Shown: one piece after another, positions 13,489-14,017 of the stretch | How the letters are laid out: the number at the start of each line of letters is the position of its first letter | How positions within the stretch are numbered: the first letter of the stretch is position 1 | From: an uncultured cyanobacterium | Lineage (GTDB): Bacteria; Cyanobacteriota; Cyanobacteriia; PCC-6307; Cyanobiaceae | DNA: 14,017 bases | Assembly (NCBI GenBank): GCA_903928835.1 | Contig: CAIYSK010000378.1 | Coordinates: 1 to 14,017 of the forward strand | Reading direction: 5' to 3' | Translations under genes and position numbers: made by a program | Notes under the pieces: model-generated | Told to the model about the DNA's origin: nothing | The model's database searches: none | Seen by the model: only the letters and a program-made list of their open reading frames with translations

Positions 13489-14017
13489 ATGACTGGCACC
13501 CTGGCCCGTCCCGAAGCTTCCGCAACCGATTGGGACAACGATCCCCGCTTTGACACGGTGATCCGTCGCCGCAAAACCCGCAGCGTGCGGGTTGGTGACA
13601 TCTGGATCGGGAGTGACCATCCCGTGGCGGTCCAATCGATGATTAATGAGGACACCCTCGACCTCGAAGGGGCCACCGCAGGGATTCGCCGGCTGCATGA
13701 GGCGGGCTGCGAAATTGTTCGCCTCACCGTTCCCAGCCTGGCCCATGCCAAGGCGGTGAAGGAGATTCGCCAGCGCTTGGAAGACACCTACCAGCCGGTG
13801 CCGTTGGTGGCGGATGTGCACCACAACGGAATGAAGATCGCCCTGGAGGTGGCCCAACACGTGGACAAGGTGCGGATCAACCCTGGCCTGTTTGTCTTTG
13901 ACAAGCCCGATACCAGCCGTACATCCTTTTCCGATGCTGAAGTTGCGGAGATTGGCGATCGGATCCAGTCCACGTTTGAACCCTTGGTCACCTTGCTCAA
14001 GGAGCAGGACAAGGCCC
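13489..14017 (+). CDS. ispG: 4-hydroxy-3-methylbut-2-en-1-yl diphosphate synthase IspG, 5' part
   Basis: The penultimate enzyme of the MEP isoprenoid pathway, converting MEcPP to HMBPP with an iron-sulfur cluster and, in cyanobacteria, ferredoxin as electron donor. Only the first 176 residues lie in the window, with no stop; the whole protein is usually about 400. Visible signatures are [11 protein letters not shown] (46-56), [12 protein letters not shown] (72-83), [11 protein letters not shown] (104-114) and KVRINPG (127-133), all in the TIM-barrel domain. The cluster-binding cysteines would lie beyond the edge. The N-terminal extension ([21 protein letters not shown]) before [13 protein letters not shown] and the INEDT form of the motif are cyanobacterial in style. 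The ATG at 13489 follows the glycosylase stop by 31 bp, so the two are probably cotranscribed. Confidence 0.95.
   Translation, partial: MTGTLARPEASATDWDNDPRFDTVIRRRKTRSVRVGDIWIGSDHPVAVQSMINEDTLDLEGATAGIRRLHEAGCEIVRLTVPSLAHAKAVKEIRQRLEDTYQPVPLVADVHHNGMKIALEVAQHVDKVRINPGLFVFDKPDTSRTSFSDAEVAEIGDRIQSTFEPLVTLLKEQDKA

Noticed and set aside
1..14017. CRISPR arrays, tRNA or rRNA genes, transposases, phage or defence modules
   Set aside because: No regular repeat-spacer pattern, cloverleaf-like sequence, or protein with such motifs was seen on either strand.

Overview
The window looks like chromosome of a picocyanobacterium of the Synechococcus/Cyanobium type. This rests on the gene content: a DUF3531 protein, a DUF92/VTE6-like membrane protein, an Ecf/ABCI11-like orphan ATPase, a group-3-like sigma factor, a PhnD1-type phosphonate/phosphite binding protein and a cyanobacterial-style IspG. 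One HIP1 octamer (GCGATCGC) and GC-rich coding also fit. Hand counts give about 67% GC at 2161-2220 but only about 45% at 601-840, so the left edge is compositionally different.

Layout. 1-895: an AT-richer stretch with one unrecognised 224-residue protein gene (+). 989-2596: a minus-strand pair, an Ecf-type ATPase followed by hslO (Hsp33). 2670-3917: a plus-strand pair, a DUF3531 protein and rsmE, diverging from the ATPase across 73 bp that hold repeats and a hairpin. 3952-4350: a small disordered hypothetical protein (-). 4443-5201: a DUF92 protein (+), whose end overlaps the end of a sigma factor gene (5166-5978, -). 6068-9094: a tightly packed minus-strand unit, phnC - double-length phnE - SGNH hydrolase, with overlapping gene ends. 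9110-10480: a CPA1-like cation/proton antiporter (+). 10508-11455: phnD (-). 11522-12700: a class I aspartate-type aminotransferase (-). 12834-13457: a family-4-type uracil-DNA glycosylase (+). 13489 to the window end: ispG (+), cut off by the edge.

How the genes fit together. phnD, phnC and phnE make one ABC importer for phosphonate or phosphite: periplasmic receptor, ATPase and a membrane subunit carrying both permease halves in one chain. An antiporter gene in the opposite orientation splits phnD from phnCE, and no C-P lyase or phosphite dehydrogenase gene is visible here. The other genes are mostly housekeeping: redox chaperone, rRNA methylation, prenyl/phytyl phosphate metabolism, transcription, amino acid metabolism, DNA repair and the isoprenoid pathway.

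I see no CRISPR array, tRNA, rRNA, insertion sequence or phage module. The most unusual points are the antiporter, which lacks the acidic residue of the usual Asn-Asp pair, the split phn locus with its overlapping SGNH hydrolase, and the unrecognised protein in the AT-richer left edge.
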